A stretch of DNA of 64,000 nucleotides from contig NZ_JANJZD010000009.1 of the NCBI RefSeq assembly GCF_024623325.1, positions 147,130 through 211,129 on the forward strand, read 5' to 3'. Each line of letters opens with the position of its first letter. The first letter of the stretch is position 1. The notes under the pieces are model-generated. The model saw only the letters and a list, made by a program, of their open reading frames with translations. It was not told the origin of the DNA and did not search any database. A program made the translations under genes and the position numbers. Source of the DNA: Acetatifactor muris (GTDB lineage Bacteria; Bacillota; Clostridia; Lachnospirales; Lachnospiraceae). This document shows, piece by piece, positions 1-9,522 of the stretch.

Positions 1-3000
1 GTCCTTCACCGGCCGGTACAGTATGTTGCCATTCTCATCAGTCGCTATGGCCATCTCCTTCACCATGTAGTATTTACCCGCTTCCAGCCCGCTGATTATA
101 ACGGTCTGCCCTCCAAAAGCACAGGTAAATTTACCTTCGCTGTCCAGAGTTCCGGCGGCGCTGTTTCCTGTGCCGTCATCTTCTGTGCTCAGAAGCTTCC
201 ATTCCTTTCCTGCGGTTGCCGTTATCGGTTTTCCACTCTCATCCACCGCGGGATTGCCCTCCGCATCCCGTTTTATGACTTCGATGGGATTACCATTCTC
301 ATCCAGCTTCAGCCTGCCATTCTCATCCAGCTCCAGTTCCGTGATCTGGAAGGTAAATGCCTGCGTGCATTCCGCCGGATCCTGATGGGTGATTTTCTTG
401 GTCAGATACAGGTCTTTCCATCTGTAATAGTTGGTGATGGTTTCACTGCTTCCCTCCGCCGGAATCGTGCCGGTTACTTCCGGAACGGTGCAGTACCAGT
501 TCTGATTCTGATTCAGACCGTAACCGTTCTCATCCAGATTCTCCTCTGTCAGCATATATTCCATTCCCGCTGTACCGGGGAACAGAGCTATGATCTGCCC
601 TTCTCTGATGGTGAACGTGCCGTCCGCAGCTGTTTTCTTTATATCGCCTCTGCCGTTTTCTTCTGTCCAGACTTCGCCGTCCCTATTGACTCTGGTGGGA
701 ACGCCTCCGTCCAGGAGCACGCTGTCCACATACCAGAATTCCGCGTTTGCAAGAGGTTCATATACTCCGTTCTTCTTCACCTGCAATTTGAAGGTAAAAG
801 TTCTGTCAGATTCGGAAAGTGCCGCGCCGTTCGGAACAGCCGACAGCTCCTTCTGCACATACAGTACCGGGCGATAGGTATTGGTCCAGGTACGCACATG
901 GATATCGCCGTTGTCATCGCGCACTCTCCGGGTATTCCCGTTGGCATCTGTCTCTTCCCTGTAAGTCACCTCTCTGACAGGTTCGCCGGGAGCCGGGCTG
1001 GATTCCCAGAATACGCTGGGTTTCTCTTCCACCACAATGCGGTCTGTATCCGCTGCTTTGAAGACTGCTTTTTCGTCTGCTTTCAGGTAAAGGTAACCAT
1101 TCTCATCCGTTGCATGGAGCTGGCCCTCCTGCTTTACCCATCCTGCATTTTTGTCTGCCTTATAGAGGTCATAGGCCTGGAAAGCCAGGTACTGGGGCTC
1201 TCCTCCTTCGGTATATTTCTCATAGAGCCGGAAGGCAAATCTCTCATTCTGAAGAGCTGTGGGAACTACACCTGCAGTGCGCTTGACAATCTCCAGCCTC
1301 TCCGGACGGTTTACACCTACCCGGACGGAATTGCTGCTTACGGTGGCTCTTGTATCTGCATTGCCTTCTATATAAGAAGAGAAAAATACATTATTATAAG
1401 CATAGGCGTCTTTCGTTGCCTCTTCTTCTGCGGGCGCCTGCATCTGAATCCGGAAGGAGATGGAATGGCCCTGTTCCAGCGTAAAATCAGGGTCCACTTT
1501 CACTGCCACAGCCTGAACATAATCTGTCCACTCTGCCTCTGACGCTTCCGGATGCTCCGATTTCATTTTTTCCCGGAACGCATCCTCTGTGTACCAGCCA
1601 TTATTCTGCGTGAGAATCTCTTCCGGCGCCTGATTTTCTGTTATTGCAGCATTTCTGTTATCGCTGTAATAAACTGTTCCTGTGGTTCCCTGCTTCTCCA
1701 GTCCGCTTAAATCCACTGACAGGAAAGAACCATGCCAGGTCTTCTCACTGAAGGGCGCAAACGGATCTTTCTCTTCGCTTCCCGAGTTCTTCCGATCCAC
1801 CGCCGCATTCTCCAGGCGGTCAAACGCCGCGATACCCTGGATGTCATTTTCAGCGCTCACCGTGATCTCATAGGTATATGTACCCTTATTCTCTTCTGTG
1901 CCGTCATAAGACACTGTGGCGCTCTCCCGGAAGGTTCCGAATCTGTCTTCATCCGCACGGACCAGTTTCGTGATACTGGACTCCGAGGAAACAGCCACAT
2001 TATCATTGAGCTTCTCTTCCGCATAGAGAACATTGCGATAGGAATCATACGTACTGATTCCGTCGATATTTCCTTTATTTTCAAGTTTCCCATTGCCCAC
2101 CAGCAGATCTTTGTACACGGCAGCTTTCGTCAGGTCTGTCATTTCACCGTCGTCGGCATACACGCTGTCCCTCAGACCATACAGTGTGGGATTGGTCTCG
2201 TTGATACTGTCTTTCACACTGAAATCCGGCATAAAGGCACAGAGGTTGGCGTTGGCATCCACCTTGTTGATGGAGTCCATGTTCTTCCAGTCATAGTAGG
2301 CACGGAAGGATACGCCCCATCCCTCTATCCACTTTCCTGCAGTATAGGAAGTAGAATCCGCTCCGCTGTAAGAAATGTGGAAGGCCACCATGGTCCTGCC
2401 GGTTCCCTTGTAATCAGGTATAATGTCTCTGTCAGGATCCACGGTTACGGAGACCTGGGTACTGTCCCAGCTTCTGGTCCTGGTCATATAGTCGCCCTTT
2501 ATATCCAGCTCCTTAATGCGGCCTGCGGTCACAGGCGTGGAAGCGTCGAACTGCATTCCATAAGGAAGAAGGTCATAAAACACCACATGCTTCCTGCCCG
2601 GGGACATCATATCCTGGTCATGCTTCGTCAGATAATCCAGGCAGCTTCTGTCATAAATCTCATAGCCGTCATAAGCTGTCAGATAGTAATCCACCAGCAC
2701 ACGGTTGTTGTTCGCATCATTCTTACTTGTATATTTCTTATTGGCCTGAGCCGTCATGTTGAGCCAGCTCACATCCCGGAAAGCATTGTCGCGGACCAGG
2801 AGATGGTTGTAGAGCGCCTGTGTTTTTTCCTGCAATTCCGGTCTGTTCTCATAATTGAGATTGCCCGAAGAAGCATCCGCCGTATCACACACTGTGCTTT
2901 GCTGTCCATCTGCCTGCTGCAGTCCCAGGACGCCGGAGAGATTCTCAAACCGAAGTACAGGGCTGATTTCGTCTTCCGCCTGTTCCTCACGGGCATTTAC

Positions 3001-5430
3001 AATCTCTGTCAGCACCGGCGAATCCGCCTTGATTCTCACGGCCGCCTTGATTTCACAGACTGTTCTGTAATCAATGGACGCATGTTCCACCATCACCCGG
3101 TAGGGTTCCCGAGCTATCTGTTCTGCGGTGAACGTGTAAACGGCATTTCCTTTCTCATCCATAGAGACTCTGCCTGCAGGTTCCCAGGTTTCTCCCGTAT
3201 TCTCCGTTCCCTCCGCAGATTTGGCAAACATGGCATAGACATTTACCGTTCCGAACCCAGGGTCTAATTTACCTGCATTTACCAGAGACTGCCGCTCCGA
3301 ATCTATCATTTTATCTTCATAGATATCATAGCCGTAATCCTTCTGGCTGATTGTGACACTGGAAAAGTAATAGTCATCCGCTCCCAGCAGCGTCTCCTTC
3401 CCATCATAGTGTACATAAATAAAATCATCCACCGTCCTGAGTGTATAGAATGTATTCTCTTTATACTCTCCCAGCCGGGCGCCTTCCACATAATGTGTGG
3501 TTTTGTATCCGTTCATGCGGCCTGTGACGGTAAAGGGAATGTCACCGTAATCCTCACCATTGCCTTTTGCCCTTCTGTAGGCTTCCAGCCATCCGGTGTA
3601 TTCTCTGGTGTCATTTACAGCGCTCCAGCTGTTCTTCTTCGTGACACCGATCACGTCTCCGCTGTAGCTCCAGTCGTAATTTTTATAGCTCCAGGCAGAG
3701 GGAGTCGCCGCCAGGACCACATCCTCGTCTATCCCGTCTACAGGATGCAGTGTCACGGTGATGTCATTCTTTACTGTAGTATTGGCCTCCACTTCGTCAG
3801 CCGGGTAAGCCGTCACCACCCAGAACCGGTGGCCCCAGCTTTTCTGCTCTCCACTGGCTGCACTGCTCTCCATCCTGCGGGAATTTACAGGATAATCATA
3901 AACCGTTGTCTGGTCCGAGTTGTCCTTATAACCCACCACTTTCGCCGCTGCACTGCTGCCATCCACACCCGGGGTATCCATGACGGAAAGCTTCCAGGGC
4001 TGTGTGGCGTTTCCTCTTATCTTCACATCCCAGACCACATAACGGTATGCGGGATTCAGCTTCTCCTTTCCGTCTTCCCGCAGGATAAATTCGCTGCCGA
4101 TCTTATCTGCATAATTCCGCAGCTGATTCAGCGTATACAGACCCGGCGTATACTTCCTCCCCGCCTCGTAATAAGGAGTCTTGACCACGCTGGTCAGCGC
4201 CACAGAGGAATTCACACGGCCGGAGAGAGTGCTCCCCTCCATATAGCTTTTCCCTCCGTCCACAGATATCTCCGGCGTCTTGCTCCAGCTGGTCTCATCT
4301 GCAATCTGCATCAGCTTCAGATTGCTGTAGAGCACCTGCCAGGCGGCGTTGGTGCCGGAGGCAATCTCTTTATAATTGCAGAAAATCAGCCAGGGTGTCT
4401 CCGGACTGTAATCAGGGCTTTTCTGACTTTCGTCTGCATTTGCATAGTAATAGTTAAAGGAAGTGCTTCTGCTGGGGTTTGCCGCGGGATTCCCCTCATC
4501 ATCCCAGCCTGTTACAGGAACGCCGATATCATTTGGCATGGCAATTGACCATCCGTACCGATATTCCAAAAGGGCTCCGTGGATTCTGACTTTCACCTCC
4601 CCCACGCCGAAATCTCTGCTGGCGTGGAACTCCATCTGATATTTCAGGCTGAAGTCATCTGTCTTCGTCACGTTATATCTGTCGGCCTCGTTTACATAGT
4701 AGGCATCAAAGCTCCATGAGCCGTCATTTGCCACGCTGTTCTGATTGCCGCCCAATATCCTGTTGGCTCTGAATTTGGTAGCTCCCACTGTCTCCGTGGC
4801 CAGGCCGCTCAGCTCGTCAAAGGACATCAGATCGCTGAAATCCTCCTCCGGAACTGCCGGTGTCTGGGTGGGCTGTGGTGTCTGGGTCGGCACCGGACTT
4901 CCGGTGGCTTCCGGCACCGGTGTCTGCTCCGTCACAGGACTATCGGTGGCTTCCGGGCTCTGGGTGGTCTCCGGAACCCGGGTACTTTCCGGGTTCTGTG
5001 TGGGCTGCGGGTTCGGGGTAGCCTCCGGACTCTGACTGGTCTCCGGATTCAGGGTAGCCTCCGGGTTCTGTGTGGGCTCCGGGGTCTGGGTACCTTCCGG
5101 ACTCTGACTGGTCTCCGGATCCGGTGTGCCATCAGGTGCCTGTGTGGGTTCAGAAAGAGTTGCATCGGAGTCCGGTCCCTCTTCTGTCGTCCCCGTTGTC
5201 AGCTCAGTATTCGGCTGTTCCGGATTCGCATCTTCATTTATATTGCCGCTTTCCGGACCGGCGGCCATACCGGCAGGGTCCTCCCCGGGCATCCGGCTCT
5301 CCGCAGCTATATCATCTGCTCCCGCCACCACATAGGATGAACCCATGGAAAAGGTCATGCACAGAACAATCGCTATGCTGATAACTCTTTCGATGCTCTT
5401 TCTCTTTTTCCTGTTTATATGGAGTTTCAT
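1..5430 (-). CDS. Giant secreted surface adhesin, Cna-B-like repeats (3' end beyond window)
   Basis: An open frame runs without a stop from the ATG at 5430 to the window edge, at least 1,810 residues. The start lies 9 nt after GAGGAGG. Residues 1-37 form a long signal peptide: basic stretch with RKKRK, then a hydrophobic core ending near SYVVAG. Residues about 50-190 are an acidic then P/T/S/Q-rich stalk of repeated TQTP, TQNPE and SQSPE units. A beta-rich body follows. From about residue 1,380 there are at least three Cna-B/SpaA-like repeats, beginning near 1,380, 1,515 and 1,670, with typical phrases such as YVQKEL and YMVKEM. Any wall anchor (for example LPxTG) would lie outside the window. 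It is inferred to be an extracellular adhesin or pilus-like stalk and is the last visible gene of a probably phase-variable operon. Confidence 0.85.
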   Translation of the reverse strand, partial: MKLHINRKKRKSIERVISIAIVLCMTFSMGSSYVVAGADDIAAESRMPGEDPAGMAAGPESGNINEDANPEQPNTELTTGTTEEGPDSDATLSEPTQAPDGTPDPETSQSPEGTQTPEPTQNPEATLNPETSQSPEATPNPQPTQNPESTRVPETTQSPEATDSPVTEQTPVPEATGSPVPTQTPQPTQTPAVPEEDFSDLMSFDELSGLATETVGATKFRANRILGGNQNSVANDGSWSFDAYYVNEADRYNVTKTDDFSLKYQMEFHASRDFGVGEVKVRIHGALLEYRYGWSIAMPNDIGVPVTGWDDEGNPAANPSRSTSFNYYYANADESQKSPDYSPETPWLIFCNYKEIASGTNAAWQVLYSNLKLMQIADETSWSKTPEISVDGGKSYMEGSTLSGRVNSSVALTSVVKTPYYEAGRKYTPGLYTLNQLRNYADKIGSEFILREDGKEKLNPAYRYVVWDVKIRGNATQPWKLSVMDTPGVDGSSAAAKVVGYKDNSDQTTVYDYPVNSRRMESSAASGEQKSWGHRFWVVTAYPADEVEANTTVKNDITVTLHPVDGIDEDVVLAATPSAWSYKNYDWSYSGDVIGVTKKNSWSAVNDTREYTGWLEAYRRAKGNGEDYGDIPFTVTGRMNGYKTTHYVEGARLGEYKENTFYTLRTVDDFIYVHYDGKETLLGADDYYFSSVTISQKDYGYDIYEDKMIDSERQSLVNAGKLDPGFGTVNVYAMFAKSAEGTENTGETWEPAGRVSMDEKGNAVYTFTAEQIAREPYRVMVEHASIDYRTVCEIKAAVRIKADSPVLTEIVNAREEQAEDEISPVLRFENLSGVLGLQQADGQQSTVCDTADASSGNLNYENRPELQEKTQALYNHLLVRDNAFRDVSWLNMTAQANKKYTSKNDANNNRVLVDYYLTAYDGYEIYDRSCLDYLTKHDQDMMSPGRKHVVFYDLLPYGMQFDASTPVTAGRIKELDIKGDYMTRTRSWDSTQVSVTVDPDRDIIPDYKGTGRTMVAFHISYSGADSTSYTAGKWIEGWGVSFRAYYDWKNMDSINKVDANANLCAFMPDFSVKDSINETNPTLYGLRDSVYADDGEMTDLTKAAVYKDLLVGNGKLENKGNIDGISTYDSYRNVLYAEEKLNDNVAVSSESSITKLVRADEDRFGTFRESATVSYDGTEENKGTYTYEITVSAENDIQGIAAFDRLENAAVDRKNSGSEEKDPFAPFSEKTWHGSFLSVDLSGLEKQGTTGTVYYSDNRNAAITENQAPEEILTQNNGWYTEDAFREKMKSEHPEASEAEWTDYVQAVAVKVDPDFTLEQGHSISFRIQMQAPAEEEATKDAYAYNNVFFSSYIEGNADTRATVSSNSVRVGVNRPERLEIVKRTAGVVPTALQNERFAFRLYEKYTEGGEPQYLAFQAYDLYKADKNAGWVKQEGQLHATDENGYLYLKADEKAVFKAADTDRIVVEEKPSVFWESSPAPGEPVREVTYREETDANGNTRRVRDDNGDIHVRTWTNTYRPVLYVQKELSAVPNGAALSESDRTFTFKLQVKKNGVYEPLANAEFWYVDSVLLDGGVPTRVNRDGEVWTEENGRGDIKKTAADGTFTIREGQIIALFPGTAGMEYMLTEENLDENGYGLNQNQNWYCTVPEVTGTIPAEGSSETITNYYRWKDLYLTKKITHQDPAECTQAFTFQITELELDENGRLKLDENGNPIEVIKRDAEGNPAVDESGKPITATAGKEWKLLSTEDDGTGNSAAGTLDSEGKFTCAFGGQTVIISGLEAGKYYMVKEMAIATDENGNILYRPVKD

Positions 5431-5445
5431 GTGTCATATCCTCCT

Positions 5446-5823
5446 CTATTCTCCAAGAATCTCATCAAACAGCTGAATTAATTCGATGACACTTCTGAAT
5501 ACGATTTCCTGATTTTCATTCTGCCAGATCAATCTGCCCTGCCAGGAGTAATGTTCCCGGAACAGGACCTGAATCCGAAAAACGGAATGCTTCCCGTCCG
5601 CTTCCTGTTCCCTGGATACCAATGGCAGAGAGCAGTTCGGACAATCTTCCAGGTCTACCAGGCTGTTCAGGAGAAGAACCATCTGAGACAGGCTCTGAAT
5701 CTTTTCTCTTCCATCCAGCCGCGGATGCTGCAGATATCCGTCCATGATACCGTTGCTGTAGGACAGCACTGTCACCACTGCTTCCCGGCTTCCACATGGA
5801 ATCATCTTCCCGCTTAGCTCCAT
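5446..5823 (-). CDS. Unknown 125-aa protein of the adhesin operon
   Basis: I do not recognise the family. The frame starts at ATG 5823, 8 nt after GAGGTGA, and ends 15 nt before the adhesin start, so it is almost certainly co-transcribed with it. The protein is soluble, with no signal peptide or membrane segment. It has a CPNC pair near the middle (residues 61-64) and an acidic helical C-terminus (IELIQLFDEILGE). The position between the BTAD regulator and the adhesin suggests an accessory or regulatory role, but nothing in the sequence proves it. Confidence 0.75.
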   Translation of the reverse strand: MELSGKMIPCGSREAVVTVLSYSNGIMDGYLQHPRLDGREKIQSLSQMVLLLNSLVDLEDCPNCSLPLVSREQEADGKHSVFRIQVLFREHYSWQGRLIWQNENQEIVFRSVIELIQLFDEILGE

Positions 5824-5890
5824 GCCTTCGTCACCTCTCTCTCAGCTTTGAACCCACTTTATATGAAGTCCATTGTTTTTCCATTGTTTT

Positions 5891-7078
5891 TTACAGATTC
5901 TCGACAGAAACTTTTCTCTCTGCTTCCAAAGGCGACATCCGAAACGAAATACAGGCTTTGGAATGTGAGTATGCCCTGCGGAACGCTTTCTCCAGCCGCT
6001 CTGTCACAATCTGTGCATTTTCCTCGGTAGTCCCCGTCAGCATCAGAATATACGAAGTCGCATCCAGCCTGGCCACCGGGTCTCCGGCTCTGAGACCGTC
6101 CAGCAGGATTCGCTCCAGCCGCTTTGCATCTGTGGCAGGAATCACCTTGTTGCTCAGTCTGACTACCACCAGTGTGGAAGCGCCTCCGTCTCTGTCAATG
6201 TGGCGTCTCTCCAGTGCCACAATCTTCTGAAATATCCGAAAATTGCAGAAAAAGGCACGGCCGTCGCTCTCTTCCTCCGTCACCATTTTCAGTATATCTT
6301 CATTTCCCTGAATGCCTCTGCTCACACCCATGGCCAGCGCGTAAATCTGTTCCACATGTTCTGACGGCGCAATCTGGAATTCCTCCCAGAGCTGGTCCCT
6401 GAACTGTTCATACTGCTCCGCCGCCCGTGCGGACTGGTCCAGAGAAATCAGTGCCTGCATTCGATGCGCCACGAAATCCTCCGCGGCAAAATCTATATTC
6501 TGTGCCTGTTCGCAGACCGCCACCATTTCCATCCAGCGCTCCTGTTTCTGAAGAAGAGGCAACACCTCCCTGCAGGCATCCAGATACAGAGTCTGATAAT
6601 ACCGTCTCATGGGAATCGCCCAGTCGCTGTCATTCCCGGCCAGGAAATCTCCCTTATATAAAGGAAGAACCTGGGAGAGTGTCTCCGCTCCTGCTTCTCC
6701 CTGCTGTCTCCTGGCTTTTATACAGGCCTGCTCAAACTGCTCTGAATCCAGTTCCAGCCGAAGCGCCGGGTCCCAGGCATAACATCCCTGTAATGTCACA
6801 ATCATATTCTCCTGTCCGGGAAACATCTCTCTCAGATACTTCCGGACCTTGAAGAGCATACTTCTCAGCGCGTTGATGGGATCACTGCTGCGCTGAGACC
6901 AGAACCTGTCGATAAGCTCCTCAGCTGATATATTCCTTGTATGATTCACAATCAGATATTGCAGAAAGGACAAAGCCTTTCTGCCGGAGGCCGTATTCTG
7001 TTTCCATTTGCCATTTTCTCCGTTTCCCCAGGAAAAGGAACCCAGCAATCCAAACCTGATAATCCTGTTCTCATTCAT
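5891..7078 (-). CDS. SARP/BTAD-type transcriptional regulator
   Basis: A 395-aa protein beginning MNENRIIRFGLLGSF. Residues about 1-95 match the winged-helix DNA-binding domain of the OmpR/SARP type (RKALSFLQYLI, ISAEELIDRFW, NALRSMLFKVRKYL). Residues about 95-240 match the bacterial transcriptional activator (BTAD) domain, a TPR-like helical repeat (LYKGDFLAG, CEQAQNIDF, AAEQYEQFRDQL). The C-terminal ~150 residues are unassigned. A GTG start at 7096 is possible, but ATG 7078 sits just 2 nt after the stop of the recombinase-like gene and is preferred. It probably controls the adhesin genes directly downstream. Confidence 0.85.
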   Translation of the reverse strand: MNENRIIRFGLLGSFSWGNGENGKWKQNTASGRKALSFLQYLIVNHTRNISAEELIDRFWSQRSSDPINALRSMLFKVRKYLREMFPGQENMIVTLQGCYAWDPALRLELDSEQFEQACIKARRQQGEAGAETLSQVLPLYKGDFLAGNDSDWAIPMRRYYQTLYLDACREVLPLLQKQERWMEMVAVCEQAQNIDFAAEDFVAHRMQALISLDQSARAAEQYEQFRDQLWEEFQIAPSEHVEQIYALAMGVSRGIQGNEDILKMVTEEESDGRAFFCNFRIFQKIVALERRHIDRDGGASTLVVVRLSNKVIPATDAKRLERILLDGLRAGDPVARLDATSYILMLTGTTEENAQIVTERLEKAFRRAYSHSKACISFRMSPLEAERKVSVENL

Positions 7079-7080
7079 TT

Positions 7081-7917
7081 TTACCCATTCTCCCACCCTG
7101 TCGTCAGTTGTTCCTGCTCCAGCATTCTGTCATAGGCCTGTTCCAGCAGGATTGTGAGATTCGCCTTTATGCCCTCCTGGGTAGACAGGTACATTTTCCA
7201 CAGACATCTGGGATTCGCCTTCTCCTCCGCCACCCTGGCATCCCGGCTGACCCTTTTAATGCTCTGTCCTACATTGGAGCGGTCCAGAGGTTTCCCCCCG
7301 GATGTAATAAATATGGGCCCTTTCGTAATTCCTTCCCGCTTCATGTATTCCAGAAGCTCTCCCCGCAGCACTGCGGGCAGCCGCAACACCCGGGTAGTCA
7401 TACCATTCTGACATTCCGAATATATCACACCTTTCTGCACTGCTTCCGCCGTGAGCTGGGAAAGCTCCTGAATCCGCAGTCCGATACCGCCCAAAGCCTT
7501 AATCAGCAGATATGCTCTCTCCTGTCCCAGCTGTTTCGCTGCTGACAGCAGGCGAAGGTATTCTGCTCTGGTAAGCTCCGGCTGCACGTCCTCCCTTATA
7601 TCGGAAAAAGTCTCTACCTGCCAGTCTCGATGATTCAGATACTGCATCAGACTGTTCCATACGGATAGACGCATATTCACTGTCCGCGGCTTGAATCCCT
7701 GTCCCTCCAGCCACTGCTTCCACCATAAACCGCCGGATGCGGTAAGTGCCCCGCCGTCAGGCAGATTGCCCTGCAGCAACAACAGCGCTCTGCGGTATTC
7801 CTGCAGAGATGCCTGGCTGAATCCTTTCCCTGCCAGATGTGTCAGAAACTGTTCCAGCATTTCCGGTGTCAGCCTTTCTTCCGTTTTCTGTTCTGATTTC
7901 CATTCCGAGACAGGCAT
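7081..7917 (-). CDS. Degenerate tyrosine recombinase-like protein
   Basis: A 278-aa protein related to phage-type integrases: SAM-like N-terminal domain (about 15-110) and catalytic-type domain (about 120-278). Arg I is kept (GIGLRIQELSQL), but where the box II HxLR should be the sequence reads NPRCLWKMY, and no GH or catalytic Tyr block follows. The protein ends soon after in a helical tail. It is therefore probably unable to cleave DNA. ATG 7917 has AAAGGAG upstream; a TTG at 7938 is less likely. It is the first gene after the invertible segment and is paralogous to the intact recombinase at 8380-9378, so it may act as a regulator or cofactor of the switch. Confidence 0.75.
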   Translation of the reverse strand: MPVSEWKSEQKTEERLTPEMLEQFLTHLAGKGFSQASLQEYRRALLLLQGNLPDGGALTASGGLWWKQWLEGQGFKPRTVNMRLSVWNSLMQYLNHRDWQVETFSDIREDVQPELTRAEYLRLLSAAKQLGQERAYLLIKALGGIGLRIQELSQLTAEAVQKGVIYSECQNGMTTRVLRLPAVLRGELLEYMKREGITKGPIFITSGGKPLDRSNVGQSIKRVSRDARVAEEKANPRCLWKMYLSTQEGIKANLTILLEQAYDRMLEQEQLTTGWENG

Positions 7918-7976
7918 CCTTTTCTCCTTTCTCTCCAATATCCCCGCAGAAAATTACTTTTTTAATTGCCCTTACA

Positions 7977-7997
7977 TGCCACAAATTCACCATTTTG
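7977..7997 (+). repeat. Left inverted repeat of invertible segment
   Basis: Positions 7978-7997 read gccacaaattcaccattttg, and one further t at 7977 also matches. This is the exact reverse complement of 8336-8356. Homology stops sharply on both sides, as expected for a site-specific recombination site. Confidence 0.9.
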
Positions 7998-8038
7998 CAG
8001 GCAGAGGACCACCTTGTATATTCAGAAAACGAAAAAAC

Positions 8039-8068
8039 GGATATATTATGATTTTTTTCAGGATTCAA
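8039..8068 (-). promoter_or_regulatory. Weak opposing promoter candidate
   Basis: On the minus strand, TTGAAT (8063-8068) and TATATC (8040-8045) are 17 bp apart, facing the adhesin operon in the present orientation. Each hexamer matches the sigma-A consensus at only 4 of 6 positions, so any activity should be low. Confidence 0.2.
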
Positions 8069-8148
8069 ACTCCTCTGACAATGCATTTCCATAAAATAAA
8101 AAGACACAGTAAACACTGTATCTTTCAAAAAACGGAAAAAAGTATAAC

Positions 8149-8190
8149 AAAAAAGAAACCTGGAAAAATACTTTTCCAGATTTCTTTTTT
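8149..8190. terminator. Bidirectional terminator inside the invertible segment
   Basis: The stem CTGGAAAA (8160-8167) pairs with TTTTCCAG (8172-8179) around an ATAC loop. It is followed by a T-rich run on the plus strand and preceded by an A-rich run that serves the minus strand. It would insulate the adhesin operon from transcription arriving from the recombinase gene in either orientation. Confidence 0.8.
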
Positions 8191-8259
8191 GTCATACAAA
8201 TATTTCCAAAAATGAGTCTGAATCCGTCACTTTCCCAACTCTCTGCACATAAAATAATC

Positions 8260-8288
8260 TTGAAAATCCTATATTACCGTGCTATACT
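8260..8288 (+). promoter_or_regulatory. Sigma-A promoter carried on the invertible segment
   Basis: TTGAAA at 8260-8265 and TATACT at 8283-8288 are separated by exactly 17 bp. As drawn it fires to the right, into the 3' end of the recombinase gene. After inversion it would point left, with about 120 nt of leader before the 7917 start codon. Confidence 0.8.
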
Positions 8289-8335
8289 ATAGCAAGAAAC
8301 AGACAAATCAGAATTCCTCTTATTCTTACACGAAA

Positions 8336-8356
8336 CAAAATGGTGAATTTGTGGCA
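8336..8356 (-). repeat. Right inverted repeat of invertible segment
   Basis: Exact inverted copy of 7977-7997, reading caaaatggtgaatttgtggc at 8336-8355 plus one base. It ends 23 nt from the stop codon of the tyrosine recombinase gene at 8380. Confidence 0.9.
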
Positions 8357-8379
8357 ATTCACATATTGTATCGTTATCT

Positions 8380-9378
8380 TTAACTGACCAGCCCAAGTTT
8401 CTCCATCTGACGGGCGTGGGTTTCTCCGGTAGAAATCAGATAAATGCGCGTTGTCTCTATACTGCTGTGCCCAAGCACATCCGCAAGCTTTACGATATCC
8501 TTGCACATTTTGTAAAAAGTTCTGGCAAATAAATGTCTCAGGTTATGGGGAAAAACTTTGGTCGGATTCACATTTGCCTCTGCGCACAGGCGCTTCATCT
8601 CCCCCCAGATTTGACGTCTGCATATACTTTTTCCATTTCTGGTCACAAAAATCTCGCCCGATGTAATCTTTCGCTTTTTAGCATAGTTTCTGAGTTTTTT
8701 ACATAACTTCCCCGGAATCAGAATCGTTCTGATCTTGCCTTTCAGGGAAATATCCGCCCGTTTCCGTCTGATGGCCTCCACAGTAATGTATTTCACTTCC
8801 GAGACTCTTATTCCGGTGGAGCATATGGTCTCCAGCAAAAGCATCAGTCGGATATTTCCGTGCTTTTCCGCCATCAGCAGCAACCTTTCATATTCTGCTC
8901 TGCTCAGCTCTCTGTCCTGGTCCCGAAAAGTTCTCCGCTGTATTTTCAGGAATTTAACGCTGCACTCTTCCCAGCCCATGTAGCTGACGAATCCATTCAT
9001 CGACGAGAGCATGGCATTGATTGTAACCGGGGCATACCCTGTCTTCACCAGATATGCCTTCCATCCGGATATCACTTCCTTGTCCACAGTCACACTGTCC
9101 GACCTGGCAGCATATACAGTCTGGCCGGCTTCTGACCCGGACTCTGCAGTCCGGCCGGCTTCTGCTTCCGCACCGACAGCCTGTTCTGTCATTTCCCGGT
9201 CATGTCCGCGTTCTCTGTCAGCAGGCCGTGCTTCCGTCTGTATCTGATTGCTTTTCGCCCATGCAGTAAAAGCCCGGATATCTCTCAGATATTTCTGTAC
9301 GGTGCTTTCCGCATATTCCTCCTGTAACAGCTGTTTCCGGTAGCTCACAATCATTTCATGAAAGATCTGGTGTGTCAT
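8380..9378 (-). CDS. Tyrosine recombinase, probable invertase of the promoter switch
   Basis: A 332-aa integrase-family protein with the full catalytic set: Arg in TGIRVSEV, a beta-hairpin Lys region (SLKGKIRTILI), HNLRH in box II, GHSS, and the nucleophile Tyr in TTRIYL. The N-terminal core-binding domain is interrupted by a roughly 45-residue low-complexity Glu/Ala/Gly/Thr-rich insert (about residues 54-98). ATG 9378 follows AAGGAG by 9 nt, so the upstream TTG at 9414 was rejected. Its 3' end abuts the right inverted repeat, which points to DNA inversion of 7977-8356 as its job. Confidence 0.88.
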   Translation of the reverse strand: MTHQIFHEMIVSYRKQLLQEEYAESTVQKYLRDIRAFTAWAKSNQIQTEARPADRERGHDREMTEQAVGAEAEAGRTAESGSEAGQTVYAARSDSVTVDKEVISGWKAYLVKTGYAPVTINAMLSSMNGFVSYMGWEECSVKFLKIQRRTFRDQDRELSRAEYERLLLMAEKHGNIRLMLLLETICSTGIRVSEVKYITVEAIRRKRADISLKGKIRTILIPGKLCKKLRNYAKKRKITSGEIFVTRNGKSICRRQIWGEMKRLCAEANVNPTKVFPHNLRHLFARTFYKMCKDIVKLADVLGHSSIETTRIYLISTGETHARQMEKLGLVS

Positions 9379-9522
9379 GCTCCTGTTCTCCTTATCTGTA
9401 GTAAAAATCTGCAATTTCCTTCCTATTATACTGTAAATTTTCCTGCGCTCATAGCCGTTTCCTGTTATTTTATATGCGGGCGGCTTTTTCTGCCGGCATC
9501 GGGAAATTGAGCATCCTTTGTT

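Noticed and set aside
385..4548. Three long plus-strand open frames (385-1542, 1732-3267, 3409-4548)
   Set aside because: They lie opposite the continuous adhesin frame, lack ribosome sites and have cysteine/histidine-rich, non-protein-like composition: antisense shadows.
4860..5160. Regular short repeats that might suggest a CRISPR array
   Set aside because: They are degenerate and in frame, encoding the Pro/Thr/Gln/Ser stalk of the adhesin; no constant repeat with unique spacers.
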